A DNA stretch of 64,000 bases, from the NCBI GenBank assembly GCA_019359545.1, contig JAHHHB010000019.1:24215-88214 (forward strand). The letters are read 5' to 3'. The stretch comes from Desmonostoc geniculatum HA4340-LM1 (GTDB lineage Bacteria > Cyanobacteriota > Cyanobacteriia > Cyanobacteriales > Nostocaceae). The notes beneath the pieces were generated by a model, which made no database searches, was not told the DNA's origin, and worked only from the letters and a program-made list of their open reading frames with translations. Positions 25,508-36,682 of the stretch are shown piece after piece (the stretch's first letter is position 1; each line of letters starts with the position of its first letter). The position numbers and the translations under genes were made by a program.

Positions 25508-28500
25508 ATGGCAGTTGAATTAGTAGGTTTTGCCTCTTTACCCGCTGATACCTATGGTGATGGCCCGACTTCTGGTGAGGAAATTTCCGGGAATGGTAGA
25601 ACCGGTCCCTTCCCAGGACAGCCAATACAAGGTTTTAGCGGTGTACAGTTTGCTAACAGTAACTCTCTCTATTTCCTCTCAGATAATGGTTACGGTAGCA
25701 AAGATAATAGTGAAGACTTTTTGTTACGTATCCATCGTCTAGACCCCAATTTTAAGGGAACAGAAAACGGCGATGGCACTGTTAATGTTTTAGACTACAT
25801 TCAACTGTCTGACCCTAACAACAAGATTCCTTTCTCAATAGTTAATGAAGGCACTACCGATAGATTACTGACTGGTGCTGATTTTGATGTAGAGTCATTT
25901 GTCTTTGATAAAGATGGTACTATCTGGGTTGGAGAAGAGTTTGGCCCCTATCTACTACATTTCGATGCCAGTGGTAAGTTGTTAGAAGCTCCCATCGCTA
26001 CACCCGACCAATTCAAAACTTTAGATGGAGAAGCACCATTAGTTATTGGCCACAGAGGTGCTAGTGGAAAGCTTCCAGAACATACTCTAGAAGCCTACAA
26101 ACAAGCAATTGCGGACGGTGCTGACTTTATTGAGCCTGATTTAGTAGTCACAAAAGATGGTGTATTAATTGCTCGTCATGAACCTGCTTTGGCAATTTTG
26201 AACGCTGATGGCACTGTCAATTTCAACAATACAACCACAGACGTTTACGATATTAGCAAATATCCACAGTTTGCCGATCGCCAGAAAACAGTCAGCCTCG
26301 ATGGAACTCAAATCACAGGTTGGTTTGCTGAAGATTTTACTTTAGAAGAAATCAAGAGTTTAAAAGCCATACAGCGTGTACCTTTCCGCGATCAATCCTT
26401 CAATGGTCAATTTGAGATTCCTACCCTGGGCCAAATCATTGACTTGGTGAAACAAGTAGAAGCCGAGACAGGTAAAAAGATTGGTATCTATCCTGAAACC
26501 AAGCACCCAACCTATTTTGCCCAAGAAGCTACCTATGTAGGCACCACAGAGAAAATTAATAGAAACATCAGTGAAATACTCATTGATACACTCAAGGCTG
26601 AGAACTTCACCGATCCCGCTCGCATTTTCATCCAGTCTTTTGAAGCTGGTAATCTCAAGGATCTACACGATCGCATTATGCCTAATGCTGGCGTAGATAT
26701 CCCACTGATCCAACTTCTAGATGCAGCTGGCATTCAGCTAAATGGTACCCTCATCGAAACTCAGCCTTATGATTTGGAAGTCAGTAATGACTCTCGCACA
26801 TATGGTGATTTACGAACTCCAGAAGGCTTAGCTGAAATTGCCACCTATGCTGATGGCATTGGCCCTTGGAAGCGGATGATTGTTAGTGTCAGAGGTACTG
26901 ATGCTAATAACGATGGTTTGGCAGATGATATCAACAACGATGGCACAGTAAATGATGCTGACAGAACCCTGTTAGCTCCTACGACCTTAGTTCAAGATGC
27001 TCACAATGCAGGTTTAGAGGTGCATCCCTACACCTTCCGCGATGAAGACCTGTACCTAGCAGCAGACTACAAAGGTAATGCAGAACTAGAATTTCAGCAG
27101 TTCTTTCAATTAGGCGTAGATGCACTGTTCACAGACTTTCCAGATACAGGGGATCAAGTCCGAGATTTCTTGAGTAATCCTCAGAATAACTTAGTGCGAT
27201 CGCCACAAAACCCCGATGTTCTCTCAGGTGATGCTTTTGCTAACTTAGGTGGCTCCAAAGGTTTTGAAGGCGGAGCAATCAACGCCAGCAAAACCAAGCT
27301 CTATATGCTGCTGGAAGGTACGGTTCAAGGCGATCCTGTCGCTACTTTGCGGATTAACGAATTTGACATCGCCAGCCGCCAATATACCGATAATAAACTC
27401 TACTACAGACTGGAAAATCCTGGATATGCGATCGGTGATTTAGCAGTCATTAATGACAATGAGTACTTAGTGATTGAGCGCGATAATGGTCAAGGAACTT
27501 CTGCTCAATTCAAAAAGATTTTCAAAATAGACTTGTCTAAAGCAGATTCTCATGGCTATGTAGCCAAACAAGAAATTGCCAACTTGTTGAACATCCAGGA
27601 CCCCAACGACCTCAACGGCGATGGTAAAACCACCTTCGACTTCCCATTTGTCACAATTGAAAACGTTTTAGTTGTTGACAAAAACACCATTTTAGTAGCC
27701 AATGACAACAACTATCCCTTCTCAACAGGTCGTCCTGGGAATAACCCTCAAAATCCAGTCATAGATAACAATGAAATTATTCTCCTGAAATTGGAGAATC
27801 CCCTCAATCTTGCTCCAGGTTTAGGTCAACCCCAAGCTGAAGAAATTAACTTTGGCTCCACCACCAGTGATGATATTATTACCGAGCCAAATCAAACCTT
27901 ATTCACAGGTGATGGTGCAGACTTTGTAGAAGGTACTGAAGGTAACACAATCGAAGCCGGAAACGGTGACGATACTGTATTCGTAGGTAGTGACTCTTCA
28001 GTATCCGGGGGAGAGGGTGACGACGAGATATTTATTGGTCAAAATGGCGCGGCTTCTAATACCAACGCTGATGGTGGGAATGGTGATGATGTGATTACCG
28101 TGGTGGAAGCCGGTGGTAGTAATAATTTATTTGGAGCCGCAGGTGCTGATACTCTCACAGTCATTGAAGGTTCTCGCCAATTATCATTCGGTGGTTCAGG
28201 CAATGATAGCGTCAGAAGCGAAGGTAACAATAACCGTTTATATGGCGGTTCTGGCGATGACATCCTGTTCTCAAATCTGAATGACTCCTTGTTTGGTGGG
28301 GATGGAGATGATGTGCTATTTGCTGGTCAACAAGGTGGTAACCGTCTCAGCGGCGGTACTGGTATTGACCAATTCTGGATTGCCAATGCTAGCCTACCAA
28401 CTAGCAAGAATATCGTGAGTGATTTTGCAAGTGGCATTGATAAAATCGGACTTGGTGGTATTGGCGTGACTCAATTTAGTGGCTTAACTCTATTGCAACA

Positions 28501-28615
28501 AGGTAGTGACACTTTGGTGAAAACCGCAAATACAGAGTTGGCTTTATTAGTTGGAATTACCTCAACTAGCCTCACAGCCAATGATTTTGTGTTCTCGGCT
28601 AGTGTCGTGGGTTAA
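25508..28615 (+). CDS. Secreted glycerophosphodiester phosphodiesterase nested in a phytase-like domain, RTX tail
   Basis: 1035 residues. An esterase-like phytase domain starts at residue 1 ([18 protein letters not shown]). It is interrupted at about 178 by a full GDPD domain with [15 protein letters not shown] and a R-H-E-P motif, running to about 565. The phytase-like fold then resumes ([28 protein letters not shown]) to about 770. The tail is an RTX-like beta-roll shared with the previous gene. GDPDs release glycerol-3-phosphate from glycerophosphodiesters. The protein is expected in the medium or on the surface via type I secretion. Confidence 0.87.
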   Translation: MAVELVGFASLPADTYGDGPTSGEEISGNGRTGPFPGQPIQGFSGVQFANSNSLYFLSDNGYGSKDNSEDFLLRIHRLDPNFKGTENGDGTVNVLDYIQLSDPNNKIPFSIVNEGTTDRLLTGADFDVESFVFDKDGTIWVGEEFGPYLLHFDASGKLLEAPIATPDQFKTLDGEAPLVIGHRGASGKLPEHTLEAYKQAIADGADFIEPDLVVTKDGVLIARHEPALAILNADGTVNFNNTTTDVYDISKYPQFADRQKTVSLDGTQITGWFAEDFTLEEIKSLKAIQRVPFRDQSFNGQFEIPTLGQIIDLVKQVEAETGKKIGIYPETKHPTYFAQEATYVGTTEKINRNISEILIDTLKAENFTDPARIFIQSFEAGNLKDLHDRIMPNAGVDIPLIQLLDAAGIQLNGTLIETQPYDLEVSNDSRTYGDLRTPEGLAEIATYADGIGPWKRMIVSVRGTDANNDGLADDINNDGTVNDADRTLLAPTTLVQDAHNAGLEVHPYTFRDEDLYLAADYKGNAELEFQQFFQLGVDALFTDFPDTGDQVRDFLSNPQNNLVRSPQNPDVLSGDAFANLGGSKGFEGGAINASKTKLYMLLEGTVQGDPVATLRINEFDIASRQYTDNKLYYRLENPGYAIGDLAVINDNEYLVIERDNGQGTSAQFKKIFKIDLSKADSHGYVAKQEIANLLNIQDPNDLNGDGKTTFDFPFVTIENVLVVDKNTILVANDNNYPFSTGRPGNNPQNPVIDNNEIILLKLENPLNLAPGLGQPQAEEINFGSTTSDDIITEPNQTLFTGDGADFVEGTEGNTIEAGNGDDTVFVGSDSSVSGGEGDDEIFIGQNGAASNTNADGGNGDDVITVVEAGGSNNLFGAAGADTLTVIEGSRQLSFGGSGNDSVRSEGNNNRLYGGSGDDILFSNLNDSLFGGDGDDVLFAGQQGGNRLSGGTGIDQFWIANASLPTSKNIVSDFASGIDKIGLGGIGVTQFSGLTLLQQGSDTLVKTANTELALLVGITSTSLTANDFVFSASVVG

Positions 28616-28648
28616 TTTGTTCGCCTAGCGTAATAGCATGTGAAAAAC

Positions 28649-28683
28649 GAGATACCCAACTTCTTCAAAAAGTTGGGTATCTC
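28649..28683 (+). terminator. Perfect 14-bp hairpin downstream of the GDPD gene
   Basis: GAGATACCCAACTT (28649-28662) pairs exactly with AAGTTGGGTATCTC (28670-28683), 7-base loop, 33 bp after the stop. It has no T-run and is related in layout to 24872-24902. Confidence 0.6.
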
Positions 28684-29124
28684 AACCTTAGAGAAAATGA
28701 TTCTAGTCCAATATGCTTGGATTAAACCCAAAATTATTCATTTAGAGAGGCGATTCATCGAGTCTGAAAGACGTATGTATGTAATTGCTTCTTAATTTTT
28801 TGATAACCTCGAAATAATAATTAATTAACTTATATATGAGTTGATATTATTTAGTGTTTGTATTTACGGTTCTTCAGTACCTGTTATGCCAAATTATGAG
28901 TTAAACATCAAAGCTTGACTTAAAAATCATTGCCAAAACTCTAAATCATTACCAAAACCCTAAAATGTTAGTAAATGATGTTTATTTCTATTGAATAGCA
29001 AGCTTTTAATGGTTCGATCAACAACATTTAGCAGAGTATGTAATCAAGAACCTTATTTACTGAAAAGCTTGATATAAGAAAACTTCAAAAATAGCATTTT
29101 AACCATTAGATGAAGTCCGTCTAA
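28684..29124. other. AT-rich intergenic region
   Basis: 440 bp with no open frame of note and no repeat apart from the adjacent elements. Confidence 0.4.
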
Positions 29125-29300
29125 GAGGATGTTTGAAAAGTCATGATTGATGTCTCAAATATTTTTTATCCCTCCCTAACCCTCCCCGTATGTATTGGGG
29201 AGGGAACCAGATTTTTCTTGTTTCCCCCCAATACATCGGGGGGACTAAGGGGGGTAACAACGTAATTAAAATCACAGCCAATCTCTTTTCAAACAACCTC
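29125..29300. mobile_element. MITE with GAGGWTGTTTGAAAAG ends
   Basis: 16-bp terminal inverted repeats, 15 of 16 complementary, at 29125-29140 and 29285-29300, flanked by TAA on both sides (possible 3-bp duplication). The interior holds a long CCCTCCC/GGGAGGG and CCCCCC/GGGGGG hairpin array. It ends 17 bp before the start codon of the next gene and therefore reshapes its leader. Confidence 0.7.
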
Positions 29301-29317
29301 TAACAAGATGCTAATAG

Positions 29318-31825
29318 ATGAACCTGTTTAAAAAAAGCTATATTCTGGATGAAACCATAACCATGATTGTTAACGGCACTTCAAGTCAAGACGAATTGTA
29401 CGCCAGTAAAGATGACCAACTTTTTGGTTTTGAAGGAGATGATATTCTAGATGCTTCCAATGGTGAAGGGAATAATTTGCTTGATGGTGGCTCTGGAAGC
29501 GATCGCCTTTTTGCCAACAACAACGATACCTTAAGAGGCGGTATTGGAGCAGACGATTTATTTGCTGTAGGTAGTTCTGGCTTTAACATCCTGGAAGGAG
29601 GAGAAGACAACGATCGCCTTTTTGTAGTCGAAGGTAGCAATAACAAACTCAATGGTGCTTCCGGAAACGATCGCCTCACAGTTTCCGATGGCACTGGCTA
29701 CAACACACTATTGGGTGGACTTGGCAATGATGTCTTAAATGTATCGAATGGGACAGGTAATAACAGCCTTGAAGGTAACGAAGGCGATGACGTTTTGATT
29801 GGGGGATTAGCTAGCGATCGCTTATTTGGTGGATCTGGTGATGATTTACTATTTAGTGGTAAAAAAGGCAGCCAACTAACAGGAGGTACTGGAGAAGACC
29901 GCTTTTTTATCGCTAGTGCAGCCGTTCCTGATGTGGCTGTTGAAGTATTGGATTTTACTCAAGGTCAAGATAAAGTTCTAATTACTGGAATTCCCGAAGT
30001 TGAGAAATTCTCAGATTTAATATTACAGCAAATCGGACTCGATACATCCATCAAAGTTAATATCAATGGCGAATTGAAAGAGTTCGGCATTTTAAGAAAC
30101 GTCCAAGCCAATACTCTGACAGCAGATGACTTTGACTTTCAAGTTGGAGTTTTCGCAATTAGTGATGCTTCAGCGATCGAAGGAAATGTTATTACCTTCA
30201 CCATTACCCGCGCAGAATATACCCAGTCTGAACAAAGCGTAATTGTATCTACATCTTTGACCACAGAAGATACTGCCAGCACAACTGACTTTGCAACAAA
30301 AACAGAGACTATCATTTTTGAAGTAGGAGCAACCCAAAAAAGCTTCACAGTTCAAACAACTCCAGATTTCGTGTTCGAGGGAAATGAGACTTTTACTGTT
30401 AGTTTGAGCAATCCTACAAATGAAGCAATTATTAATCCTACTAGTGGTATAGCTAAAGGAACTATCAATAATGACGATCCAAATCCTTTAGTTATCATTA
30501 CCCAAACTAACGGCACGACAAATGTCACTGAAGAGGGTGCAACTGATAGCTATTCTCTGGTACTTGCAAGCCAGCCAACTGCTGATGTCATCCTTACTAT
30601 CGATAGTGGTGAGCAAATCCAAATCAGTCCCAAGACTCTCACTTTTACCACACAGAACTGGAATCTAGCGCAAAATGTGACGGTAACAGCGATCGATGAT
30701 GCGATCGTAGAAGGCCATGACAGTCAGACTATCGAGCATACAGCTGCAAGCACCGATACTGATTATGATGGTATTGCCATTGACCCCGTAAACGTTAGCA
30801 TCACAGACAACGATATCCCACTATCAAAGAGTGCTGATAGTGATGTCTTCACCATCAAAGGTAATGGCGATAAAGCAAGACTCTCAGTTGAATTGGCAGC
30901 CCACAGTTCTAATCAGCTTTATGAACTGGGAGTATTTACCGTCAGCGATGAACAAGGAAATATTGGTAATATTGCGCCTGGTGCTACTGGTTACACTGAA
31001 GCTGCCTTGCAAAGAGCCAAGGTGATTTTTTCCTCCCTGGCTGATATTCCCAATGGCTTTAATGGTGACTTAACAAGTCTTTTGGAATTTAACTCTGGTG
31101 AACAACTGAGATTTTACTTGGTACGCAACACTACCACTGATACAGTCATGGCAGGACAAGCTGCCATGACTGATGTACTATTTTCTGACCCAACAAATCT
31201 TCAAATCGAAAGCTTGAGCGATGGTAGTTTTTCCCTAGTTTGGAAAAACCAAGATTTAGTAGTCAAAATTCAACCCACAGAGCAACAATTACCTTTAGGT
31301 GCAAATTTGCAAGGCAAACATCAAGGTGAACTGATTGATTTACGGGGTGTGACACAATCGCCAACAGCTGAGTTTACAGTTCATAGAGAAGCTGCATTCA
31401 ACAACTTTATCGGGTTCTACCAAGTTGCTGATGAAAATGGTGGTATTGACACTAATGATGATGGCGTAGCAGACATTCTTGTTGGACAGACTGGTTACGC
31501 CGAAGCCGCCGTGCGTGGGCGTGTTGCAGACATTAACTTGACAGTAAGCAACCAAGGTACAGCTTCTTACACCGGCACTTTCGGGGCTGATTCGCTATTT
31601 GCACCATTTATTATTGTGGATGGCAGACCCGACGCATTTCTTGATAGCAATCCCAATAACAATCCAGCGATTTACTTCCCATTTTTAGGTGCTAACACTA
31701 ACAATACAGATCACATCCGCCTATTAGGAAATAACACCTTTGGCTTTGAAGATTTAGTAAATGGTGGTGACAAAGATTACAACGATGTGATTGTGCAACT
31801 TAATTTCAGTGTCAACGCTGTTTAA
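29318..31825 (+). CDS. RTX / Calx-beta / DUF4114 surface protein
   Basis: 835 residues from ATG 29318; ATG 29363 (M-I-V-N-G-T-S-S) is an alternative that would begin with the RTX domain. RTX-type repeats with G-S-G-N-D/G-G-D-x units occupy about 20-215 and a connector follows. A Calx-beta domain lies at 275-395, a second Calx-beta-like domain at 398-500, then an unassigned segment and a C-terminal DUF4114 domain at about 675-835. The latter has [10 protein letters not shown] and G-G-D-K-D-Y-N-D motifs. The RTX region is N-terminal here, unlike in the three upstream genes. The DUF4114 domain is shared with the gene at 32501. A scaffold or adhesin role is likely; no enzyme motif was seen. Confidence 0.8.
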   Translation: MNLFKKSYILDETITMIVNGTSSQDELYASKDDQLFGFEGDDILDASNGEGNNLLDGGSGSDRLFANNNDTLRGGIGADDLFAVGSSGFNILEGGEDNDRLFVVEGSNNKLNGASGNDRLTVSDGTGYNTLLGGLGNDVLNVSNGTGNNSLEGNEGDDVLIGGLASDRLFGGSGDDLLFSGKKGSQLTGGTGEDRFFIASAAVPDVAVEVLDFTQGQDKVLITGIPEVEKFSDLILQQIGLDTSIKVNINGELKEFGILRNVQANTLTADDFDFQVGVFAISDASAIEGNVITFTITRAEYTQSEQSVIVSTSLTTEDTASTTDFATKTETIIFEVGATQKSFTVQTTPDFVFEGNETFTVSLSNPTNEAIINPTSGIAKGTINNDDPNPLVIITQTNGTTNVTEEGATDSYSLVLASQPTADVILTIDSGEQIQISPKTLTFTTQNWNLAQNVTVTAIDDAIVEGHDSQTIEHTAASTDTDYDGIAIDPVNVSITDNDIPLSKSADSDVFTIKGNGDKARLSVELAAHSSNQLYELGVFTVSDEQGNIGNIAPGATGYTEAALQRAKVIFSSLADIPNGFNGDLTSLLEFNSGEQLRFYLVRNTTTDTVMAGQAAMTDVLFSDPTNLQIESLSDGSFSLVWKNQDLVVKIQPTEQQLPLGANLQGKHQGELIDLRGVTQSPTAEFTVHREAAFNNFIGFYQVADENGGIDTNDDGVADILVGQTGYAEAAVRGRVADINLTVSNQGTASYTGTFGADSLFAPFIIVDGRPDAFLDSNPNNNPAIYFPFLGANTNNTDHIRLLGNNTFGFEDLVNGGDKDYNDVIVQLNFSVNAV

Positions 31826-31826
31826 T

Positions 31827-31950
31827 ATATAGGAATCATATTTGATTTGGTGAAAAATCTAAGTATTTGTAGGGTGTGTTAGGCGTAAGCCGTAACGCAC
31901 CAAAGTCTTAAGAATGATGCCGTACTCTCGTCGATAACGCACCCTACGTA
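31827..31950. repeat. Degraded MITE of the TATAGGAATCATATTTGATTT family
   Basis: The left end TATAGGAATCATATTTGATTT and the following GTAGGGTGTGTTAGGCGTAA / CCGTAACGCACC stretch match, in inverted orientation, the element at 51049-51202. The right terminal repeat is not recognisable. It separates the DUF4114 gene from a duplicated fragment of its own 3' end. Confidence 0.6.
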
Positions 31951-31953
31951 TCT

Positions 31954-32085
31954 AATACAGATAAGACAGATCGCATTCAGCTGCTAGGAAATAACACCTT
32001 TAGTTTTCAAGACTTAGCTAATGGTGGTGACAAAGACTACAACGATGTGATTGTGCGAGTGAATTTCAGCGTTAACGCAGTTTAA
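31954..32085 (+). pseudogene. Duplicated fragment of a DUF4114 C-terminus
   Basis: A frame ending in TAA at 32083 encodes D-R-I-Q-L-L-G-N-N-T-F-S-F-Q-D-L, then [11 protein letters not shown], then F-S-V-N-A-V. That is the last 42 or so residues of the DUF4114 domain of the preceding gene, with a few substitutions. No start codon or ribosome site precedes it. It is the tail of a lost paralogue or of a tandem duplication, later split from its neighbour by the MITE at 31827. Confidence 0.8.
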
Positions 32086-32184
32086 TAATATTAAATCGGC
32101 GTTGCCAGCATCTTGCCCGCCCTAATTATGTAACTTCAATCTGGAAAACTTACCATTTCACAAAATACCTGATAGAGATAGATC

Positions 32185-32210
32185 TAGGGGCGTACAGATG
32201 TACACCCCTA
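32185..32210. repeat. TAGGGGCGTACA palindrome
   Basis: TAGGGGCGTACA (32185-32196) faces TGTACACCCCTA (32199-32210) with one mismatch. It belongs to a dispersed palindrome family also seen at 62115-62142 and, as a half site, near 41484. Confidence 0.65.
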
Positions 32211-32356
32211 CAGCCGATTTATGCGTTCCAAAGATTTTTGTCAATGGTATAAATCCTGAATAAACTCAAATAATTATTTAGCAAAATCGAAGAACCATCA
32301 CCAGATTTAGCAGATAAGTCCGATTAGTGACTACTCAGCAAAAATGCCTCAAAGCT

Positions 32357-32397
32357 AACCACCGTTTGGATTATAACTTCAGGGGGTGGTTTTTTTT
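32357..32397 (+). terminator. Terminator-like hairpin with T-run
   Basis: AACCACC (32357-32363) pairs with GGTGGTT (32385-32391), followed by a run of T to 32397. It lies 100 bp upstream of the next gene, and may close the transcript of the 29318 gene or act as an attenuator in the leader of the 32501 gene. Confidence 0.5.
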
Positions 32398-32500
32398 GCA
32401 TAGACTTGATATTAATTGAAATCGTAAATTTACTGAAGACAAATGTTGGTTTTATCTCATAAATTAAGGCGACAACTAGTAAATATTAAAAGGTAAAATT

Positions 32501-35308
32501 ATGACAGAGAAAATTTTGAATTTTGTAGAAGTTAAAAAAAATAACACAAATGGTGTCGATGGGCTTGGTGGGAGCTTCTTTACCGCCATCAGCCCCGACG
32601 GCAAATACCTCTATGCATCTGGGTATGATGACTCGGCGGTGGTGGTATTTGAGCGCAATCAAGAAACAGGCGAGTTGAGTTTTGTAGAAGTTCAAAAAGA
32701 TGATACAAATGGCGTCGATGGGCTTGGCAGTGCTGAAGCCCTCGCTCTCAGCCCCGACGGCAAATACCTCTATGTTCCTGGATATGGTGACTCGGCGGTA
32801 GCGGTGTTTGAGCGCGATGAGCAAACAGGCCAGCTAAGTTTTGTAGAAGTTCAAAAAGATGATACCAATGGTGTCGATGGACTTGCTAATGCCACTTCTG
32901 TAACTGTCAGCCCCGATGGCAAATTCCTCTATGCTACTGGATATGGTGACTCGGCGGTAGCCGTATTTGAGCGTGATGAACTAACAGGCCAGCTAAGTTT
33001 TGTAGAAGCTCAAAAAGATGATACAAATGGTGTCGATGGACTTGCTGGTGCCCTCTTTGTAACTGTCAGCCCCGACGGCAAATTCCTCTATGCTGCTGGA
33101 GCTGATGAGTCGGCAGTATCGGTATTTGAGCGTGATGAACAAACAGGCCAGCTGAGTTTTGTAGAAGTTCAAAAAGATGATACAAATGGTGTCGATGGAC
33201 TTGCTGCTGTCAACTCCGTAACTGTCAGCCCCGACGGGAAATTTCTCTATGCTGCTGGATTTGGGGACTCAGCGCTGGCGGTATTTGAGCGCGATGAACA
33301 AACAGGCAAGTTGACTTTTGTAGAAGTTCAAAAAGATGATATAAATGGCGTCGATGGACTTAATGCTGCCACCTCTGTAACTGTCAGCCCCGACGGTAAA
33401 TATCTCTATGCATCTGGATTTGGGGACTCAGCGGTAGCGGTGTTTGAGCGCAATCAACAAACAGGCGAGTTGACTTTTCTAGAAGTTCAAAAAGATGATA
33501 CCGATGGTGTCGATGGGCTTGCTGCTGTCACTTCTGTAACTCTCAGTCCCGACGGTAAATACCTCTATGCATCTGGATCTTATGATTCGGCGGTGGCGGT
33601 GTTTAGTGCGCCTTTCAACAATGCGCCAGAATTGGCAAATGAAATTCAAGATCAAGAAGCTACCGAAGATACTGTCTTTAACTTCATTGTTCCAGTTGAC
33701 ACCTTCAGCGATGTAGATGCTGAAGACATCCTGACTTACACTGCAACTCTGGCAAATGATGATTTACTACCGACTTGGTTGAACTTCAATCCTACTACCC
33801 TTACCTTCAGTGGCACTCCGACAAATAACGATGTGGGTAGTCTAGACATCAAAGTTATCGCTGAAGATATTGCTGGAGAGCAAGTCAGTGATGTATTTAC
33901 ACTTGCAGTTGCCCAAAAGAATTCTGCTCCGACAAATTTGATATTTACCGCTATCAGCGATGACGACGATGATGACGATGATGATGATGATGACGATGAT
34001 GACGATAGTGGTAGTGGCGACGGAGATGATGATGACGATGATGATAAAAAAATCATTGGCTTCTTCACAACCACTGACGCAAACCAAGACGATGAACACA
34101 CTTATAGCTTAGTGGTGGGTAATGGTGATACTGATAATGATGCATTCATCATTGAGGGAGATAGCCTCAAAATTAAATCTGATGTCACTAAATCTAGTTA
34201 TAAAATCCGCGTCCGCACTACTGACCTTGGTGGGCTTTCTTTTGATAAGGAATTGGATGTTAATATTGATGGCTTTGGGTCTACAAATACCCAGATAACA
34301 ACTATTTTCCAGATTGTTAATATTACTCAGAATATCTTTACCGTCAAAAGTAAAGTTAAGGGTGGCAAAGGAAAACTTTCCATTAAAATTAAAACCACGA
34401 GTTCTAAAGAAGTAAATGAACTGTGTGTATTTAATGTTGATGATGATGAAGGTAAGATTGACGGTATAGCCCCCGGTGCAGAAGGCTATGCAAAAGCTGC
34501 TCTTTTGCGTTCAAAGGTGATTTTCTGCTCCCTTGGCAATTCGCCTAATGGTTTTAATAGTGCCGACTTGACAAATGTATTAGAATTTGAGTCTAATACC
34601 AAACTGCGATTCTATACGATATCCAACAGTACTACTCAAGCTGTACTGTCTGGAAAAACATCTTTCTCAAGTGTCGTTTTTTCTTCAGCTACAAATAACA
34701 ACACAGAAGAAGAAGGATTTTCTCTCAACTTCCAGAATTTGGTTGTGACAGTTCAAGCAACAAATCAACAGATAACTTTGGGTACGGGTTTGCAAGGGAA
34801 AAAGGAAGGACAACTGATTGATTTACGCAGTGTGAAACAATCAGTAAAAGCTGACTTTAAGGTTCACAGAGAAGCTGCATTCAACAACTGCGTCGGGTTC
34901 TATAAAATTGCTGATGAAAGTGGTGGGATTGACACAAATGGTGATGGTGTAGCAGATGTTCTTGTTGGACAAGCTGGTTACGCCGAAGCCGCCGTGCGTG
35001 CGCGTGTTACAGGCATGGATTTGACAGTGAGCAACCAAGGTACAGCCTCTTACAGCAGCATTTTTGGAGCTGATTCTCTGTTTGCACCATTTATTATTGT
35101 CGATGGTAAACCCGATGCGTTTCTTGATAGTAATGGCAATAATAATCCCAAGGTTTACTTTGCATTCTTAGGTGCGAACACAGGCAATACAGATCACATT
35201 CGTCTTTTGGGTAATAACACTTTTGGCTTTGAAGATTTGCCTTCAGGGGGCGACAAAGATTACAACGACATAATTGTGCAGATCAGTTTGACTGCCAATG
35301 CTGTGTAA
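32501..35308 (+). CDS. Lactonase-type beta-propeller, cadherin-like, poly-Asp and DUF4114 protein
   Basis: 935 residues. Residues 5-371 are seven tandem 53-residue units (159-bp period), each with [20 protein letters not shown]-x-L-Y-A and D-S-A-V-x-V-F. This is the blade pattern of the 6-phosphogluconolactonase-like (PF10282) seven-bladed propeller. A cadherin/Ig-like domain follows (about 378-475). Then comes an acidic tract, 16 consecutive Asp at 487-502 and seven more after S-G-S-G-D-G, a second cadherin-like domain, and DUF4114 at about 775-935. No Sec signal is seen. AAAGG precedes the ATG. It is probably a Ca2+-binding surface or matrix protein; lactonase activity is not implied. Confidence 0.82.
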   Translation: MTEKILNFVEVKKNNTNGVDGLGGSFFTAISPDGKYLYASGYDDSAVVVFERNQETGELSFVEVQKDDTNGVDGLGSAEALALSPDGKYLYVPGYGDSAVAVFERDEQTGQLSFVEVQKDDTNGVDGLANATSVTVSPDGKFLYATGYGDSAVAVFERDELTGQLSFVEAQKDDTNGVDGLAGALFVTVSPDGKFLYAAGADESAVSVFERDEQTGQLSFVEVQKDDTNGVDGLAAVNSVTVSPDGKFLYAAGFGDSALAVFERDEQTGKLTFVEVQKDDINGVDGLNAATSVTVSPDGKYLYASGFGDSAVAVFERNQQTGELTFLEVQKDDTDGVDGLAAVTSVTLSPDGKYLYASGSYDSAVAVFSAPFNNAPELANEIQDQEATEDTVFNFIVPVDTFSDVDAEDILTYTATLANDDLLPTWLNFNPTTLTFSGTPTNNDVGSLDIKVIAEDIAGEQVSDVFTLAVAQKNSAPTNLIFTAISDDDDDDDDDDDDDDDDSGSGDGDDDDDDDKKIIGFFTTTDANQDDEHTYSLVVGNGDTDNDAFIIEGDSLKIKSDVTKSSYKIRVRTTDLGGLSFDKELDVNIDGFGSTNTQITTIFQIVNITQNIFTVKSKVKGGKGKLSIKIKTTSSKEVNELCVFNVDDDEGKIDGIAPGAEGYAKAALLRSKVIFCSLGNSPNGFNSADLTNVLEFESNTKLRFYTISNSTTQAVLSGKTSFSSVVFSSATNNNTEEEGFSLNFQNLVVTVQATNQQITLGTGLQGKKEGQLIDLRSVKQSVKADFKVHREAAFNNCVGFYKIADESGGIDTNGDGVADVLVGQAGYAEAAVRARVTGMDLTVSNQGTASYSSIFGADSLFAPFIIVDGKPDAFLDSNGNNNPKVYFAFLGANTGNTDHIRLLGNNTFGFEDLPSGGDKDYNDIIVQISLTANAV

Positions 35309-35371
35309 TACAGTAATCTGCTTTGATTTTTGAAATTACAGCAGATTTTAAGTTGGTGGAGTACAAAAATA

Positions 35372-35416
35372 CCCCTCCCCAACCCTGCCCTTGCCAAGGC
35401 TGGGGTTGAGGAGGGG
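35372..35416 (+). terminator. GC-rich hairpin after the propeller gene
   Basis: CCCCTCCCCAACCC pairs with GGGGTTGAGGAGGGG across a short inner stem, 64 bp after the stop, followed by TTTA. It is a repeat-type hairpin that could terminate transcription. Confidence 0.5.
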
Positions 35417-36682
35417 TTTACTCCATTTAATATTTTTCTTTCTCCCCCTGCCCCCTGCCTACACAGCGATAGGATATTTTTTTAGTTGGAAGTACCTTAG
35501 AGTGTGTAGAATTTTTTCAACAATCCAACTATCAAATAACAGCATCTATACAGAAATAAAGTTTTTATTGATACTTTTAACCTTGTGCCTTTTACTTTTT
35601 GGTGAGATAAAATTTCGGTAATTACATAGTAAACTTCCACAACTTCACCTACAACGACAATTGGGCTATTTTCTGGATAGCAATATTAAACTAGTAAATC
35701 TACTGAAGCCAGTTACTGTCTTTCCTTCATAAATTTAATAGTTGATTCCTCTACGGTACTTTTCCAGTTGATTCATATTGAACTTAACTGGAAAAAGGTC
35801 ATGGGGAATTCTTTGACAATTAAGTATGGGTGCTGTTTGATGAGGAAAGCTGACTGTCTTTCCCCATTGACGATACTGTTGTTCCCTATATCAAAGAATT
35901 TGTAAAAAATAATTCAAAAATTTAAAGTTTTTTTATTACTAATTCTTAATTAGGGTATTTACTTAGGCAAGTATTTGTGATATTTTCGTGTTGACTATCA
36001 TAACTTTAAATGCATCAAGCTAAGTTTTCCAAACACGTCTCGATGTATTGATTGAGTTATGAGTATCCATTTTGCATAGTTGCAATAGTAAATCCTGAAT
36101 TAAAGTTTGTATAAATTATGTAACATTAACCGAGTAATAATCTCTCGTCAATCGATCAAAACTATCGTCATAATTCTCCAATCCAGAATGGCTGAATCCG
36201 TGAATTGATGAAACTTGAAGACCTCAACTTCATGATTTGCACAAAATTTAGCAGTTGTACTAGTCTTGATTTTCCAGCTATTCTGACTTCTAGCTTGAAA
36301 AAGGGAGTAGGAAATGGGTAGAGACGCCACTAATGGCGGCTGTAGGTGAAAGAAAATCTTTTTGATGTTTGGTTGTCTAATTTCCCTATGATTGACTGAG
36401 TTTAAGAATTATTACAAACTATGTTTGTTTTGAATAATCTAACAGTAATAACCGTGTATCTAAATGTAGGTTTGTAATTAGCAAATTCGTTATCTGTGGT
36501 ATTAGGTGTTTATTTACACTGAATGCTACATGGTCAAGTTAGGAGTTAGAAGTGAGCCAGTGTCGTCTTAAATGCTTCTTCAAACGTCAAATTTTTAACC
36601 CCGTATGGGTTAAGAATTGTGTTAATTCTTCATCCCTAACTCGTAACTTGATGACTGATTTTTACCTTCTGATTTATTTGAC
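35417..36682. other. Long intergenic region upstream of the exporter
   Basis: About 1.27 kb, AT-rich, with no convincing gene on either strand. It contains a 60-bp segment at 36234-36292 that recurs upstream of devB and a small AACCC/GGGTT hairpin near 36598. The length suggests extended regulation of the exporter gene. Confidence 0.5.
36234..36292. repeat. 60-bp dispersed segment, copy upstream of the type I exporter
   Basis: The block with TTTGCACAAAAT, AGCAG, TTGATTTTCCA and TATTCTGACTTCT in fixed order matches 54801-54862 upstream of devB. Both copies lie roughly 0.4-0.5 kb before an export operon on the + strand. Confidence 0.5.

Noticed and set aside
32522..33605. Regular 159-bp DNA repeats as a CRISPR or satellite
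   Set aside because: The repeats are in frame and encode propeller blades.
33736..34101. Minus-strand frame opposite the poly-Asp tract
   Set aside because: A shadow of the GAT/GAC repeat, giving poly-Ser/Val/Ile; no independent support.
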